The position numbers and the translations under genes were made by a program. This document shows, one piece after another, positions 63,071 to 64,000 of a stretch of 64,000 bases of DNA. Position 1 is the first letter of the stretch, and each line of letters starts with the position of its first letter. The notes beneath the pieces were generated by a model. It worked only from the letters and a program-made list of their open reading frames with translations. It made no database searches and was not told the origin of the DNA. This stretch comes from Variovorax sp. J2L1-78 (GTDB lineage Bacteria > Pseudomonadota > Gammaproteobacteria > Burkholderiales > Burkholderiaceae_C), in NCBI RefSeq assembly GCF_030317205.1, contig NZ_JASZYB010000001.1:2356001-2420000 (forward strand), given 5' to 3'.

Positions 63071-64000
63071 ACGCCAGCGCAGGCCTTGGCGGCGTCGATG
63101 ACGGCCTGGTGGTCGAAGCGGTTGATGGCGTCGACAAAGCCCGGCTTGTTGATCAGCAGCGACTCGGGCGCGACGGTGCGCTTGATGGTGCCGTCCTTGA
63201 GCATGAAGTCCTGCATGCGACCATAGGCGGCCGGGTCCATCGCACCGATGCGCTTGCCGCCGTTCATCTCGAAGGCGCCTTTCATCGACTGCAGCTGCGC
63301 GTCGAGCAGGCGCATGTCCCAGCTGACCAGCGTGGCTTCGTCGGCACCGGTGGGCTTGGTGCTGGGGTAGTTCTTCCAGTGCAGCTTGAGCGCGCACATC
63401 GGGTTGGTCTGGACGAACAGCGTCGCCTTGGCAGCGCCGCGCGAGATCGCCTCGACCATGGCCGGGTCGGCGTCGATGGTCTTCTGCAGCGTGCCGAAGG
63501 TGAAGTCGGGCAGCGCGCGCCAGGCCGGGTCGAACAGCACGCGCATCTTGGTGCCCGCATTCTGGAAGCCGGCGAGTGCCGAGCCCCAGAACATCAGCGC
63601 CTGCACGCGGTCGCTCTTGAGTGCTTCGAGGGCGGGCGCACCCGCGCCGGTCGCGATGATCTGCACGTCCGAGTCGGGGTTGATGCCGTTCGAACGCAGG
63701 TAACCCTTGAGCAACGGCACGCCACCGGTGCCGAGGCTGAAGATCCCGATCTTCTTGCCCTTGAGGTCGGCCACGGTCTTGATCGGGCCGTCCTGCATCA
63801 CGCCGACGCCCCAGTCGATCACCCCGGTGCCCATGAGGCCACGCACCGCGACGTTGTTCTCGGTGTTGGCCTGGATCAGGCCGGTCGAGTTCAGCTGCGC
63901 GAAGTCGACCGCGCCGCCGACCATCTGCTGGATGCCCTGCAACGACCCACCCACGGTGATGACCTTGACGTCGTAGCCCTCGTCACGCCAATAGCCCAGG
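63067..64000 (-). CDS. NMT1-like ABC substrate-binding protein (paralogue 3, 5' end outside window)
   Basis: The reading frame enters from the right edge, so the signal peptide and first part are missing; about 310 residues are visible. LGYWRDEGYDVKVITVGGSL and LQGIQQMVGGAVDFAQLNST are the NMT1/SsuA-like first lobe, followed by DLKGKKIGIFSLGTGGVPLL and the second lobe with FGTLQKTIDADPAMVEAISR. Its stop codon overlaps the start of the deaminase gene (ATGA). It is more distant from the two binding proteins at 19123 and 23743 than they are from each other. A GTG at 63954 is internal, not the start. Confidence 0.88.
   Translation of the reverse strand, partial: LGYWRDEGYDVKVITVGGSLQGIQQMVGGAVDFAQLNSTGLIQANTENNVAVRGLMGTGVIDWGVGVMQDGPIKTVADLKGKKIGIFSLGTGGVPLLKGYLRSNGINPDSDVQIIATGAGAPALEALKSDRVQALMFWGSALAGFQNAGTKMRVLFDPAWRALPDFTFGTLQKTIDADPAMVEAISRGAAKATLFVQTNPMCALKLHWKNYPSTKPTGADEATLVSWDMRLLDAQLQSMKGAFEMNGGKRIGAMDPAAYGRMQDFMLKDGTIKRTVAPESLLINKPGFVDAINRFDHQAVIDAAKACAGV

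Overview
The window is dense, high-GC bacterial chromosome. Gene content (Bug-family periplasmic binding protein, urtABCDE, serS next to tRNA-Ser, PuuD-type urate hydroxylase, IspH/FKBP pair) and protein style point to a betaproteobacterium of the Burkholderiales, most likely Comamonadaceae (Variovorax-like). The genus is inference. There are no phage genes, transposases, CRISPR arrays or rRNA genes. The only RNA gene seen is a tRNA-Ser.

Region 1 (about 1.8-15.4 kb) is a purine catabolism island: glycerate 2-kinase, 8-oxoguanine deaminase, membrane urate hydroxylase PuuD, XdhC, 5-hydroxyisourate hydrolase, a GntR regulator, PuuE allantoinase, a fused OHCU decarboxylase/allantoate amidohydrolase, an M20 hydrolase, a LysR regulator and an NCS2 nucleobase permease. 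Together they take oxidised purines through urate and allantoin towards glyoxylate and glycerate. Region 2 (15.4-19 kb) holds an AI-2E-type membrane protein and malic enzyme MaeB. Region 3 (19.1-26.2 kb) holds two paralogous NMT1-like binding proteins, one ABC ATPase/permease pair, two isopenicillin-N-synthase-like 2OG-Fe(II) oxygenases and a VOC protein. Region 4 (26.2-33.5 kb) holds an OsmC protein, a sulfite-oxidase-like molybdoenzyme with its reductase, a guanine-deaminase-like enzyme, UreD, a diguanylate cyclase and two MFS transporters.

Region 5 (33.6-39.9 kb) is the urea ABC operon urtABCDE on the minus strand, interrupted by a 550-bp spacer full of inverted repeats. Region 6 (40-45.4 kb) holds a Bug protein, sulfatase, LysR regulator, PHB-depolymerase-like esterase and PPK2. 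Region 7 (45.6-58.4 kb) is mostly housekeeping: CorA, PHP phosphatase, EamA, YciO, TrpS, a two-component pair, tRNA-Ser, SerS, a dehydratase, IspH, FKBP, RadC and Smr. Region 8 (58.4-64 kb) is a tightly overlapping minus-strand operon: NMT1-like binding protein, adenine-deaminase-type enzyme, LysR, ABC ATPase, permease, then a third 2OG-Fe(II) oxygenase.

The most interesting signals are: (i) a 113-bp element present twice, right after two unrelated stop codons, whose two copies differ by paired compensatory changes in a hairpin; (ii) two hairpin-armed elements with a shared core between the 8-oxoguanine deaminase and puuD genes; (iii) nested inverted repeats inside the urt operon; and (iv) a recurrent NMT1-type ABC uptake plus 2OG-Fe(II) oxygenase module, once fused by overlap to an adenine deaminase, which suggests uptake and oxidative trimming of modified purines or related N-heterocycles (inference).
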